A stretch of DNA of 52,829 nucleotides from Amycolatopsis tucumanensis (GTDB taxonomy: Bacteria > Actinomycetota > Actinomycetes > Mycobacteriales > Pseudonocardiaceae), in NCBI RefSeq assembly GCF_021654135.1, contig NZ_JAKGSD010000056.1:1-52829 (forward strand), read 5' to 3'. The translations under genes and the position numbers were made by a program. Every line of letters begins with the position of its first letter. The stretch's first letter is position 1. Below, in pieces: positions 16,555-26,419 of this stretch. Below the pieces are notes generated by a model. That model did not search any database and was not told the origin of the DNA. It saw only the letters and a program-made list of their open reading frames with translations.

Positions 16555-17297
16555 TCACCCGGGCCGCAACGCCGCGCCCAGCACGTCCCGATTCAGGCGC
16601 CCTATCGTGTCCAGCGGAATGCCCTTCGGGCACACCGCCGTGCACTCGCCGCTGTTGGTGCAGCCTCCGAAGCCCTCCGCGTCCTGCGCGGCCACCATCG
16701 ACACCGCCCGCGCCGGCCGTTCCGGCTCGCCCTGCGGGAGGACCCCCAGGTGCGTCGCCTTGGCGGCGGTGAACAGCATGGCCGAACCGTTCGGGCACGC
16801 GGCCACACAAGCACCGCAGCCGATGCACGCCGCCGCTTCGAAAGCGATGTCCGCCGCCGGCTTCGGCACCGGCGTCGCGTGGGCTTCGGGTGCGCTGCCG
16901 GTCGGCGCGGTGATGTACCCGCCCGCTTCGATGATCCGGTCCAGCGCCCCACGATCGACCACCAAGTCCTTGACCACCGGGAAAGCCCGCGCCCGCCACG
17001 GCTCCACCGTCACCGTCTGCCCGTCCGCGAAGTGCCGCAGGTGCAGCTGGCACGTGGTGGTCGCGGCCTGAGGACCGTGCGCCGTGCCGTCGATCACGAC
17101 CCCGCACGCCCCGCAAATGCCCTCCCGGCAGTCGTGGTCGAACGCCACCGGCTCCTCGCCCGCGGCGGTGAGGCGCTCGTTCAGCACGTCGAGCACCTCC
17201 AGGAACGACATGTCCGGCGACAGGTCGTCCACCTCGTACCGCACCAGCCGGCCGCGGTCCGCCGCGTCCTTCTGCCGCCAGATCTTCAACACGAGTT

Positions 17298-17301
<4 letters not shown>
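16555..17301 (-). CDS. sdhB: Succinate dehydrogenase/fumarate reductase iron-sulfur subunit
   Basis: Electron-transfer subunit linking the flavoprotein to the membrane quinone site. The N-terminal plant-type [2Fe-2S] domain has CREGICGACGVVIDG plus a distal Cys (TTCQLH). The C-terminal bacterial ferredoxin domain has CIGCGACVAACPNGS and CTNSGECTAVCPKGI for the [4Fe-4S] and [3Fe-4S] clusters. 248 aa. GTG 17301 overlaps the sdhA stop (GTGA), the third coupled pair in the operon. The order C-A-B and the b558-type anchor indicate a menaquinone-linked enzyme of the Bacillus/epsilonproteobacterial type. Confidence 0.95.
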
Positions 17302-19222
<1,921 letters not shown>

Positions 19223-19226
<4 letters not shown>

Positions 19227-19921
19227 CCGGCCAATCCGGTGACGACGGCGAACGGGACGGACAGGTACCCGGCGGTGACGGCGACCGCGACGCCGAGCGC
19301 GACGCCCTGCGCGGTGCGTCGCGCGGCGCCGGACGTGCCCAGGCTCTGCAGCGCGCTCCACAGGCCGTGCCGGATGTGGAACCCGAGCGCGACCACGGCC
19401 AGCGTGTAGACCAGCGTCACGTACCAGAGCCGGAAGTCGGCGACGACGTTGTCGTGCACCGCGCCCGGCACTCCGTTCGGGTTGAGGTGCCCGGTGGTCA
19501 GGTCGAGCACGTGATAGACGACGAACAACGCGAGGATCACCCCGCCCCAGCGCATGGTGCGTGCCGCGTAGTCGCCCTGGACGCGCCCGCGGTGGGCGTA
19601 TCGGACCGGCCGGGCGGCCCGGGCGCGACGCGCGAGACGAGCCGCGGTGAGAGCGTGCAGCACGACGCAGACGACCAGCCCGGCGCGCAGCACCCACAGG
19701 AACCCGGAGTGCCCGAGGACGCTGTCCAGGATCGTGCGCAGCCAGGCCGCGTAGTGGTCGAAGCTCGCCGCGGACACGAAGAACTTCAGGTTGCCCAGCA
19801 TGTGCGCGATGACGAAGAGCAGCAGGAGCAGGCCGGTCACGGCCATGATCGCCTTCTGCCCGACGGTCGAGGACCACAGCCGGCGTGGTCGTGGTGGTGC
19901 GGAACGTTCGAGAAGGGCCAC
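19223..19921 (-). CDS. sdhC: Succinate dehydrogenase cytochrome b558 subunit
   Basis: Membrane anchor that binds haem b and menaquinone, 232 aa with five hydrophobic segments: AIMAVTGLLLLLFVIAHMLG, LWVLRAGLVVCVVLHALTA, GGVILALFVVYHVLDL, YVTLVYTLAVVALGFHIRHG and a last helix near the C-terminus. Histidines in helices 1-4 (AHMLG, VLHAL, YHVLD, FHIRHG) are candidate haem ligands for the di-haem b558 fold. The length and single-subunit anchor fit the TIGR02046-like family rather than the short SdhC/SdhD pair. GTG start. First gene of the operon, divergent from a LysR regulator 71 bp away. Confidence 0.93.
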
Positions 19922-19950
19922 GTGGGCAGCGTGCGGCCCGCGGTGACGAG

Positions 19951-19994
19951 TCGTCCAATATATCGAAGCGCTGGAGACGATAGCCTGAAGCTAT
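19951..19994. promoter_or_regulatory. Candidate LysR-type binding region between sdhC and lysR
   Basis: A perfect dyad ATAGC-N5-GCTAT (19980-19994) contains T-N11-A (T19981, A19993), the LysR core, and its right half includes the regulator's ATG. The decamer TCGTCCAATA (19951-19960) lies 42 nt upstream of that ATG. The same two elements recur at the other LysR gene in this window. Confidence 0.6.
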
Positions 19995-20913
19995 GACCTT
20001 GCAGCAGTTGCTGTACTTCCTGGCCGTGGCCGAGACACGGCACTTCACGCGCGCCGCCGAGCGCACGTATGTGGCGCAGCCCTCACTGAGCAAGCAGGTC
20101 CGCGCGCTGGAGGACGAGCTGGGCGCGCCGCTGTTCAGCCGGGCGCGGGGCAACGTCACGCTCACCCCGGCCGGCGAGGCGCTGCTGCCGATCGCGCGGC
20201 GCATCGCCGCCGACGTCGACACCGCGCGGCTGGAGGTCGCCGAGCTGGTCGGACTACGCCGCGGCCGGGTCCGGGTGGGCGCGACGCCGAGCCTGTGCGT
20301 CACCGTGTTCGCCGACGTGCTGCACCGCTTCCACCGCGAGTACCCGGGCATCGAGCTGGTGGTGGAGGAGAGCGGGTCGAAGGACCTGGTGCGGGCGCTG
20401 ACGCACGGCGAGCTGGACCTGGCGGTTCTGATCGCGGCCGGGGAGGAGGCGGCCCTGACGACAGTGCCGCTGCTGCGGGAGCGGCTGGTGGTGGCCGCGC
20501 CCGCCGGGGTGGACCTGGGCGAGGAGGTCCGGCTGGCCGAGCTGCGCGACCGGCCGCTGGTGATGTTCCGGGAGGGCTACGACCTGCGGGACACCACCCT
20601 GCAGGCCTGCCGCGCCGCCGGGTTCACGCCGGTGTTCGCGGCGCAGGGCGGGGAGATGGACGCCGTGCTCCGGTTCGTCGAGGTGGGGCTGGGGGTCGCG
20701 GTGGTGCCGAGCCTGGTGCTCGCCGGGCGGCCTGCGCTGCGCGGGACGCCGCTGACCGCACCGGAGATCACCCGGACGATCGCGCTGGCTCAGCGGACGG
20801 ACGTGGCGCCGACCAACGCGGCCCGCGCGTTCCGGGAGACGCTGCTCACCCACGTCGACGAGCTGCACCGGGCCGGGACGCTGCCTGCCGGGGTGGAGCT
20901 GGCCGGGCGGTGA
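19993..20913 (+). CDS. LysR family transcriptional regulator
   Basis: 306-aa LTTR. The N-terminal winged HTH covers LQQLLYFLAVAETRHFTRAA, then YVAQPSLSKQVRALEDELG and LFSRARGNVTLTPAGEALL. The C-terminal periplasmic-binding-like effector domain follows (RGRVRVGATPSLCVTVFADV, ... GELDLAVLIAAGEE, ... VGLGVAVVPSLVLAG). It is divergently oriented to sdhCAB with the dyad described above between them, so it probably controls the sdh operon and itself. The effector is unknown; a dicarboxylate would be a natural guess but nothing in the sequence shows it. Confidence 0.9.
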   Translation: MTLQQLLYFLAVAETRHFTRAAERTYVAQPSLSKQVRALEDELGAPLFSRARGNVTLTPAGEALLPIARRIAADVDTARLEVAELVGLRRGRVRVGATPSLCVTVFADVLHRFHREYPGIELVVEESGSKDLVRALTHGELDLAVLIAAGEEAALTTVPLLRERLVVAAPAGVDLGEEVRLAELRDRPLVMFREGYDLRDTTLQACRAAGFTPVFAAQGGEMDAVLRFVEVGLGVAVVPSLVLAGRPALRGTPLTAPEITRTIALAQRTDVAPTNAARAFRETLLTHVDELHRAGTLPAGVELAGR

Positions 20914-21325
20914 GCCGCCGTGCTGACCCCGAGCTGCGGCAGCCGCACTGACGGCACCCACCCCGCAGCGCCCGGGTCCAACCCGTCACCCGCACGCTCG
21001 GTCCGCCTGGTCGTCGGCATCTGGCCCGCGGCTGATCTCGCCCGCCCCGCCACCCACACCAGTCTTGATCGGTTCAGCAATCCCGTGGCCTGATGTAACG
21101 CCACGCCTGGCCGGACCCGATCTCACGGGATGTCACCACGTGCGCACCCCGGTGCGTCATGTCAGTGAGACAGTGTTCACACGGTCGCGGCAGCGGCAGG
21201 CACCTTCTCACCGCGTGATCAGTGACCCGGGACGCGCGGGGCGGCCGGAGGACTACGGTTCTCCGTAGACTGACTGGACGCGCCCTGGCGGGCAGGGCGA
21301 GGTATCTATGCGGGTGAGGTGGAAA
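20914..21325 (+). promoter_or_regulatory. Intergenic region upstream of dxs with candidate -10
   Basis: 412 bp without a supported gene. TAGACT at 21266-21271 is a good -10 hexamer and would give a leader of about 45-50 nt for dxs. GAGGTGGAA directly precedes the GTG at 21326. A small CGCACC-CC-GGTGCG hairpin lies near 21145. No riboswitch was recognised. Confidence 0.45.
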
Positions 21326-23242
21326 GTGACGCTGCTGGAGTCCGTGCACGGACCGGCCGACCTGAAGCGCATGGGACACGGCCAGCTCGAGCACCTGGCG
21401 GGGGAGATCCGCGACTTCCTGGTCGACAAGGTCCGCCGCTCCGGCGGCCACCTCGGCCCCAACCTCGGCGTGGTCGAGCTGACCCTGGCGCTGCACCGGG
21501 TGTTCGACTCGCCGAAGGACGCGATCGTCTGGGACGTCGGTCACCAGTGCTACGTGCACAAGATCGTGACCGGCCGGCACACCGAGTTCGACCTGCTGCG
21601 CCAGCAGGGCGGGCCCTCGGGCTATCCGTCCCGTGAGGAGAGCGAGCACGACCTGGTGGAGAACAGCCACGCCTCCACCGCCTTGTCCTATGTGGACGGA
21701 CTGTCGAAGGCGTTCGAGCTCGCCGGCGGCGGGCGGCACGCCGTCGCGGTCGTCGGGGACGGCGCGCTGACCGGCGGCATGTGCTGGGAGGCGCTGAACA
21801 ACATCGCCGCAGAGCCGGGCCGTCCCGTGGTGATCGTGGTCAACGACAACGGCCGGTCCTACTCGCCGACGATCGGCGGGTTCGCCGAGCACCTGGCTTC
21901 GCTGCGGCTGCAGCCGGGCTACGAGCGCATGCTCGACGGCGGGCGTGAGCTGCTGCTCAACACGCCGGTGGTGGGCAAGCCGATCTACGCGGCGCTGCAC
22001 GCGGCGAAGGCCGGCATCAAGGACGCGCTGAGCCCGCAGGAGATGTTCTCCGACCTCAAGCTGAAGTACCTCGGCCCGGTCGACGGGCACGACATCGCGG
22101 CGCTGGAGAAGGCGTTCCAGGCGGCGAAGGCGTTCGGCGGGCCGGTCGTCGTGCACGCGGTCACCGAGAAGGGCCACGGTTACCCGCCCGCGGTGAACCA
22201 CGAGGCCGACCAGATGCACCAGACCGACCCGATCGACCCGGAGACCGGTCTGCCCAAGCCGAAGGGCCTGAGCTGGACCGCGGTGTTCGGGGACGAGCTG
22301 GCGCGCATCGGCGAGGAGCGCGAGGACGTCGTGGCGATCACCGCCGCGATGCTGCGTTCGACGGGACTGCACGAGTTCGCCGAGCGGCACCCGGACCGCT
22401 GGTTCGACGTGGGCATCGCCGAGCAGCACGCGCTGACCTCGGCCGCCGGCCTCGCGATGGGCGGGCTGCACCCGGTGGTCGCGGTGTACTCGACGTTCCT
22501 CAACCGGGCGTTCGACCAGCTGCTGATGGACGTGGCGCTGCACCGCCAGCCGGTCACGCTGGTCCTGGACCGGGCCGGCATCACCGGGCCGGACGGGCCG
22601 AGCCACCACGGCATGTGGGACCTGTCGCTGCTGGGCATGGTGCCCGGCATCCGGGTCGCCGCGCCGCGCGACGCGCAGACGATGCGCGAGGAGCTGCGGG
22701 AGGCGGTCGCGGTGTCCGACGGGCCGACCGCGCTGCGGTTCTCCAAGGGCAGCGTCACCGAGTCGGTGCCCGCGGTGGAGCGCATCGGCGTGGTCGACGT
22801 GCTGCGGCGGCCGCGGGAAGGCGCGGGCGCCGACGTGCTGCTGGTCGCGGTGGGCGCGTTCGCGCCGCTCGGGCTGGCCGCCGCCGAGCGGCTGGCCGAC
22901 CAGGGCATCGGCGTGACGGTGGTGGATCCGCGGTGGGTGCTGCCGGTGCCGCGCGAGCTGGTCGGCCTGGCGAGTGAGCACCGGCTGGTCGTGACGGTCG
23001 AGGACAGCGGCAGGCACGGTGGTTTCGGCAGCGCGCTGGCATCCGTGCTGCGGGACGCCGAGTGCGACGTGCCGCTGCGGGACCTGGCCGTGCCGCAGGA
23101 GTTCCTGCCGCACGCCTCGCGCGAGGAGGTGCTCGCCAGCGTGGGCCTGACGGCGCAAGACGTCGCGCGGCGCGTGACGGAGTGGGCGTCGAACCTGATC
23201 GGCGAGGCGCAGCCGGCGGCGGCCGAGGCGCCGACCGAGTAG
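21326..23242 (+). CDS. dxs: 1-deoxy-D-xylulose-5-phosphate synthase
   Basis: First and rate-limiting step of the MEP isoprenoid pathway: pyruvate plus glyceraldehyde-3-phosphate to DXP, thiamine-diphosphate dependent. The ThDP motif is GDGALTGGMCWEALNN. GHQCYVHKIVTGR carries the substrate-contacting His, and the catalytic Glu is in IAEQHALTSAAG. The transketolase central and C-terminal domains follow (STFLNRAFDQLLMDVALH, DRAGITGPDGPSHHG, VVTVEDSGRHGGFGSA). 638 aa from GTG 21326, chosen for the GAGGTGG just upstream; an in-frame ATG at 21308 adds six residues. Monocistronic here. Confidence 0.96.
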   Translation: MTLLESVHGPADLKRMGHGQLEHLAGEIRDFLVDKVRRSGGHLGPNLGVVELTLALHRVFDSPKDAIVWDVGHQCYVHKIVTGRHTEFDLLRQQGGPSGYPSREESEHDLVENSHASTALSYVDGLSKAFELAGGGRHAVAVVGDGALTGGMCWEALNNIAAEPGRPVVIVVNDNGRSYSPTIGGFAEHLASLRLQPGYERMLDGGRELLLNTPVVGKPIYAALHAAKAGIKDALSPQEMFSDLKLKYLGPVDGHDIAALEKAFQAAKAFGGPVVVHAVTEKGHGYPPAVNHEADQMHQTDPIDPETGLPKPKGLSWTAVFGDELARIGEEREDVVAITAAMLRSTGLHEFAERHPDRWFDVGIAEQHALTSAAGLAMGGLHPVVAVYSTFLNRAFDQLLMDVALHRQPVTLVLDRAGITGPDGPSHHGMWDLSLLGMVPGIRVAAPRDAQTMREELREAVAVSDGPTALRFSKGSVTESVPAVERIGVVDVLRRPREGAGADVLLVAVGAFAPLGLAAAERLADQGIGVTVVDPRWVLPVPRELVGLASEHRLVVTVEDSGRHGGFGSALASVLRDAECDVPLRDLAVPQEFLPHASREEVLASVGLTAQDVARRVTEWASNLIGEAQPAAAEAPTE

Positions 23243-23312
23243 GACGGACACCGCGCGAGCCGCGCTCCGGGGTGGGGCGCGGCCCGCGGCGGTGGATTCA
23301 TTGGTGGAGAAG

Positions 23313-23331
23313 CACCGGCCCGGTGCCGGTG
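23313..23331 (+). terminator. Possible dxs terminator hairpin
   Basis: Stem CACCGGC / GCCGGTG with a 5-nt loop, about 70 nt past the dxs stop; no U-tract. A second stem GCGTGAGC / GCTCACGC (23340-23347 and 23361-23368) follows immediately. Either could end the dxs transcript. Confidence 0.4.
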
Positions 23332-23387
23332 AGTGGCCCGCGTGAGCGCGGCTTGGTCGTGCTCACGCGCGGCCACCGATCAGGGCG

Positions 23388-24005
23388 CGACCACTTCCAG
23401 GGCACGGGCTGTCCCGGCTGCGCGGCGGCGGCACCTCAGTGGCCTAGACCAGCGACAGCGCTGGATCCGCGCGCCCCGCCCAGCCGCGCATGGCACTGGC
23501 CGGGCAAGGCTGGCCCGGCCCGGGCGAGGCGCTGTCCGGTGGCCATCTCACGCGTGGCCACCAAGCGGGGCGCGACCACTTCCGGTGCGCAGACCGGCCC
23601 GCCTGGGCGGCGGGCGGCACCACGCTGGCGTAGACCGGCGACAGCACAAGAGCCCCGCGCCCCGCTCTGTCGGAGCTCGCCACCGGAAAAGGCCGGGCGG
23701 AGCGCGGCCGTTTCCACGGCACCGGCCGGCCCCGGCTGCGCGGCGGGCGGCACCACACTGCTGTATGAGCGGCCCCGCGTGAGCGCGGCTTGGTCGTCTC
23801 AGGCGCGGCAACCGAGCGGTGCGCAGGCCGGCCCGCCTGGGCGGCGGGCGGCACCACGCTGGCGTAGACCGGCGACGGCACAAGAGCCCCGCGCCCCGCT
23901 CTGTCGGAGCTCGCCACCGGAAAAGGCCGGGCGGAGCGCGGCCGTTTCCACGGCGCAGGCCGGCCCCGGCTGCGCGGCGGGCGGCACCACGCTGGCGTAG
24001 ACCAG
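23388..24005. repeat. Tandem intergenic repeat array downstream of dxs
   Basis: Two nearly identical blocks of about 170 bp begin at 23584 and 23818 (period 234 bp). A related, more diverged block begins near 23388. The subunit CGGCGG(G)CGGCACC-(6-7)-GG(C/G)GTAGACC occurs about five times (near 23426, 23609, 23739, 23845 and 23976). The block CGTGAGCGCGGCTTGGTCGT occurs at 23341 and 23778. It extends almost to the end of the SUMF1 gene. No coding potential that I can defend. Confidence 0.75.
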
Positions 24006-24022
24006 CCGGACCCGCGCCGCGG

Positions 24023-24664
24023 TCAGCCGGAGCGGGTCACCCGGAAACCGACGTCGTCGCTGCGGAAGGATGGGTGGCTGCGCCGCCGGACGGAGGCTCG
24101 GCAGCTCCAGTGCTCGTCGAACCAGCCGCCGCCGCGCAGGACGCGGTACGGGCCGTACACCTCGGCGTCGTAGACGTCCCAGCACCAGTCCCACGCGTTG
24201 CCGATCATGTCGTGCAACCCCCACGCGTTCGGGCGCTTCCCGCCGACCTCGTGGATCCGCTCGCCGGAATTCCCGCGGTGCCACGCGATCTCGTCGAGAT
24301 CGCCGTACCGCGGGCCATCCGTTCCGGCGCGGCAGGCGTGCTCCCACTCCGCCTCGGTGGGCAGGCGGTAGCCGTCCGCGGCCCGGTCCCACTCCACGTC
24401 ATCCCCGAACGAGTACACTGGGGACAGTCCTTCATGGACGGACAACGCGTTGCAGAACCGCACCGCGTCGGCCCACGTCACGCTCTCCACCGGCAGTTCC
24501 GAACCCCGGGAAGCGCTGGGACGCGAACCGGTCACCGCCGCGTACTGCGCCTGCGTCACCTGGTGCGCCGCCATCCGGAAGGGCGCCACCTCGACGGCCC
24601 AGCTGCGCTGTGTGCGCCGGTCGGACACCGTCACACTCCCGCCCGGAACGGCGATCATCTTCAC
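24023..24664 (-). CDS. SUMF1/FGE-domain protein lacking one active-site Cys
   Basis: 213-aa protein made entirely of a formylglycine-generating-enzyme-like (C-type-lectin-related) domain: VTQAQYAAVTGSRPS, PVESVTWADAVRFCNALS, YRLPTEAEWEHACRAGT, NAWGLHDMIGNAWDWCWDVY, RVLRGGGWFDEHWSCRASVRRR, DDVGFRV. True FGE has two copper-binding Cys spaced five apart in GGSxxCxxxxC. Here the first position is Asp183 and only Cys188 remains, so formylglycine formation is unlikely. The domain also serves as a scaffold in EgtB- and PvdO-type enzymes. GTG overlaps the upstream gene's stop (GTGA). Confidence 0.85.
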   Translation of the reverse strand: MKMIAVPGGSVTVSDRRTQRSWAVEVAPFRMAAHQVTQAQYAAVTGSRPSASRGSELPVESVTWADAVRFCNALSVHEGLSPVYSFGDDVEWDRAADGYRLPTEAEWEHACRAGTDGPRYGDLDEIAWHRGNSGERIHEVGGKRPNAWGLHDMIGNAWDWCWDVYDAEVYGPYRVLRGGGWFDEHWSCRASVRRRSHPSFRSDDVGFRVTRSG

Positions 24665-25542
24665 CCAGCGGATGCTACCGCCGGCCGCAGAACCTCCTCG
24701 CACCACTGGCGCAACGTCGTCGGCGTGGTGGCTTCCGGCGTGCGCGGTTCCGCGTTGTCCAGGCCCGCGTTCTTGGCCGCCGCCATGTCGATCATGCCCT
24801 GCGCCATCGCCTCGGACCAGCCCCGCTGCCGCAGACCCGCCTTCAACGCCTCGGCCGAGAGCTGCTCGAACCGCACCGGCTTGCCCAGCACGTCCGACAT
24901 GATCTCCGCCACCTCCAGGTAAGTGAGGTCCTCCGGCCCGAGCACCGGCACCTCGCCGTGGCCGCTCCACGAATCGTCGAGCAGCAGCCGGGCGGCGGCG
25001 TCGGCGATGTCCTTCGTCGCGCACAGTGGCCGCCGGTGGTCCGGGACGGCCATCTCGGCGAACACCCCGTCCCGCGCGATCGACGGCACCTGCCAGAGGA
25101 GGTTGTCCATGAAGGTCGGCATCGTCAGCGCCCGGTACCGGACGCCGGTGCTCGCGATCAGGTCGTCCATCGCCAGCGACGCCGACACGTGCCCGGCGTT
25201 GACCGCCACGCCGCGACCGACCGCCGACACCCCGACCACCCGCAGGTCCCGGCCGCGGAACACCTCGCACGCGGGACGGGTGAAGTCCAGGAACGCGGCG
25301 TCCAGGCTTTCGGCGGAGTGGTTCGGCGGGAGGAGCCAGAAGACCGCGTCGGCGTCCGCGAACGCCTTGCCGACGGTCTCGGGGTCGCCGTGCGAGCCGA
25401 TGACGACCTCGGCCTTCTCGCGGACCTCCGCGGTGAGCCGGGACGGGTCGCGCACGATGACGCGAACCGGCGCGTCCGCGGCGAGCAGGGATTCGGTGAG
25501 CTGACGGCCGATGCGGCCGGTGGGTGCGGTTACCACGATCAT
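24661..25542 (-). CDS. NmrA-like NAD(P)-binding protein
   Basis: Atypical short-chain dehydrogenase of 293 aa. The nucleotide-binding loop is VVTAPTGRIGRQLTESLL, followed by VIVRDPSRLTAEV, AVFWLLPPNHSAESLDAAF and ALTMPTFMDNLLWQ. It lacks the SDR Tyr-x3-Lys catalytic pair in the usual place, fitting NmrA/HSCARG-type redox sensors or quinone/azo reductase-like proteins. GGAGG is 9 nt upstream of ATG 25542. It precedes the SUMF1-domain gene in a two-gene operon and diverges from a LysR gene that probably regulates it. Confidence 0.85.
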   Translation of the reverse strand: MIVVTAPTGRIGRQLTESLLAADAPVRVIVRDPSRLTAEVREKAEVVIGSHGDPETVGKAFADADAVFWLLPPNHSAESLDAAFLDFTRPACEVFRGRDLRVVGVSAVGRGVAVNAGHVSASLAMDDLIASTGVRYRALTMPTFMDNLLWQVPSIARDGVFAEMAVPDHRRPLCATKDIADAAARLLLDDSWSGHGEVPVLGPEDLTYLEVAEIMSDVLGKPVRFEQLSAEALKAGLRQRGWSEAMAQGMIDMAAAKNAGLDNAEPRTPEATTPTTLRQWCEEVLRPAVASAG

Positions 25543-25572
25543 GGGATCCACCCTCCGCCCGCAGGGCGCCGA

Positions 25573-25614
25573 TCGTCCAATACCTCTTCGCGGACATTGA
25601 TACCCTTCCGGTAT
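25573..25614. promoter_or_regulatory. Candidate LysR-type binding region between nmrA-like and lysR genes
   Basis: A perfect dyad ATACC-N5-GGTAT (25600-25614) contains T-N11-A (T25601, A25613) and overlaps the LysR ATG. TCGTCCAATA (25573-25582) lies 40 nt upstream of the ATG, the same layout as at 19951-19994. Confidence 0.6.
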
Positions 25615-26419
25615 GGATCTGGATCTGCGCAAGCTGCGGTACTTCACCGCCGTCGCCGAGCACGGGCACTTCGGCCGCGCGGCCGAGCGGCTGCACATCG
25701 CGCAGCCGGTGCTGAGCAGGCAGATCCGCGCGCTGGAACGGGAACTGGGCTGCGAGCTGCTGGAGCGCACCACGCGTTCGGTGCGGCTGACGGCGGCCGG
25801 TGAGCAGCTGTACGCGGACGCGCCCGGCGTCCTGGCGGCGGCGGTGGCCGCGACCCGCCGGGCGTACGGCGCGGCGCGGGGTGCGCGGCGGCTGGTGCTC
25901 GGGTTCGCGCCGGGGCTCACCGTCTCGCCCGCGGTCCGGGCGTTCGCGCAGGCCCACCCGGGCGTCGAGGTCGAGCTGCTGCACCTCAACTGGTTCGAGC
26001 AGGCCGAGGCGATGCGTGACGGCCGCGCCGACGTCGGGTACCTGCGACAGCCGTTCGACCGCGCCGGCCTGAAGACCCTCCGCGTCGGCAGCGAGCCGAA
26101 GGTCGTGTGCCTGCCCGCCGCGCACCCGCTGGCCGCGCGGCGACGCGTCCGGCACGCCGACCTCGACGGCGAACACGTCATCGACGCGCAGACCAGGCGG
26201 ATCAGCACGATCGAGGAGAAGCTGGAGCTGGTCGCGGCCGGTCTCGGCATCACGATGATCCCGCGCAGCGTGGCGCGCTACTACTCGCGGCCGGACGTGG
26301 TCCACCGGACCATCAGCGACGCCGAGGAGTTCGAAATCTGCCTCGCCGTCGCCGACGGGCACCGGCGCCCGCACCTGGAGGACTTCGTCGCGATCGCGGC
26401 GCGGGCCCTGTCCGGTTGA
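25613..26419 (+). CDS. LysR family transcriptional regulator
   Basis: 268 aa, somewhat short for the family. The HTH segment is LRKLRYFTAVAEHGHFGRAA, then LHIAQPVLSRQIRALERELG and ERTTRSVRLTAAGEQL. The effector domain (RLVLGFAPGLTVSPAVRAFA, ... DGRADVGYLRQPFDRAGLKT, ... VAAGLGITMIPRSVARYY) resembles CbnR/CatR-like regulators in having a compact C-terminal subdomain. Divergent from the NmrA/SUMF1 pair and probably its regulator. Its stop codon abuts the stop codon of the convergent permease gene with no spacer. Confidence 0.9.
   Translation: MDLDLRKLRYFTAVAEHGHFGRAAERLHIAQPVLSRQIRALERELGCELLERTTRSVRLTAAGEQLYADAPGVLAAAVAATRRAYGAARGARRLVLGFAPGLTVSPAVRAFAQAHPGVEVELLHLNWFEQAEAMRDGRADVGYLRQPFDRAGLKTLRVGSEPKVVCLPAAHPLAARRRVRHADLDGEHVIDAQTRRISTIEEKLELVAAGLGITMIPRSVARYYSRPDVVHRTISDAEEFEICLAVADGHRRPHLEDFVAIAARALSG

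Noticed and set aside
23388..24005. CRISPR array or a repeat-containing surface protein
   Set aside because: Units are ~170-234 bp, not 25-40 bp with unique spacers. Frames give Arg/Pro/Ala-rich products without a signal peptide or start signals.
24023..24664. Genuine formylglycine-generating enzyme
   Set aside because: One of the two essential Cys positions is Asp, and no sulfatase gene is nearby.
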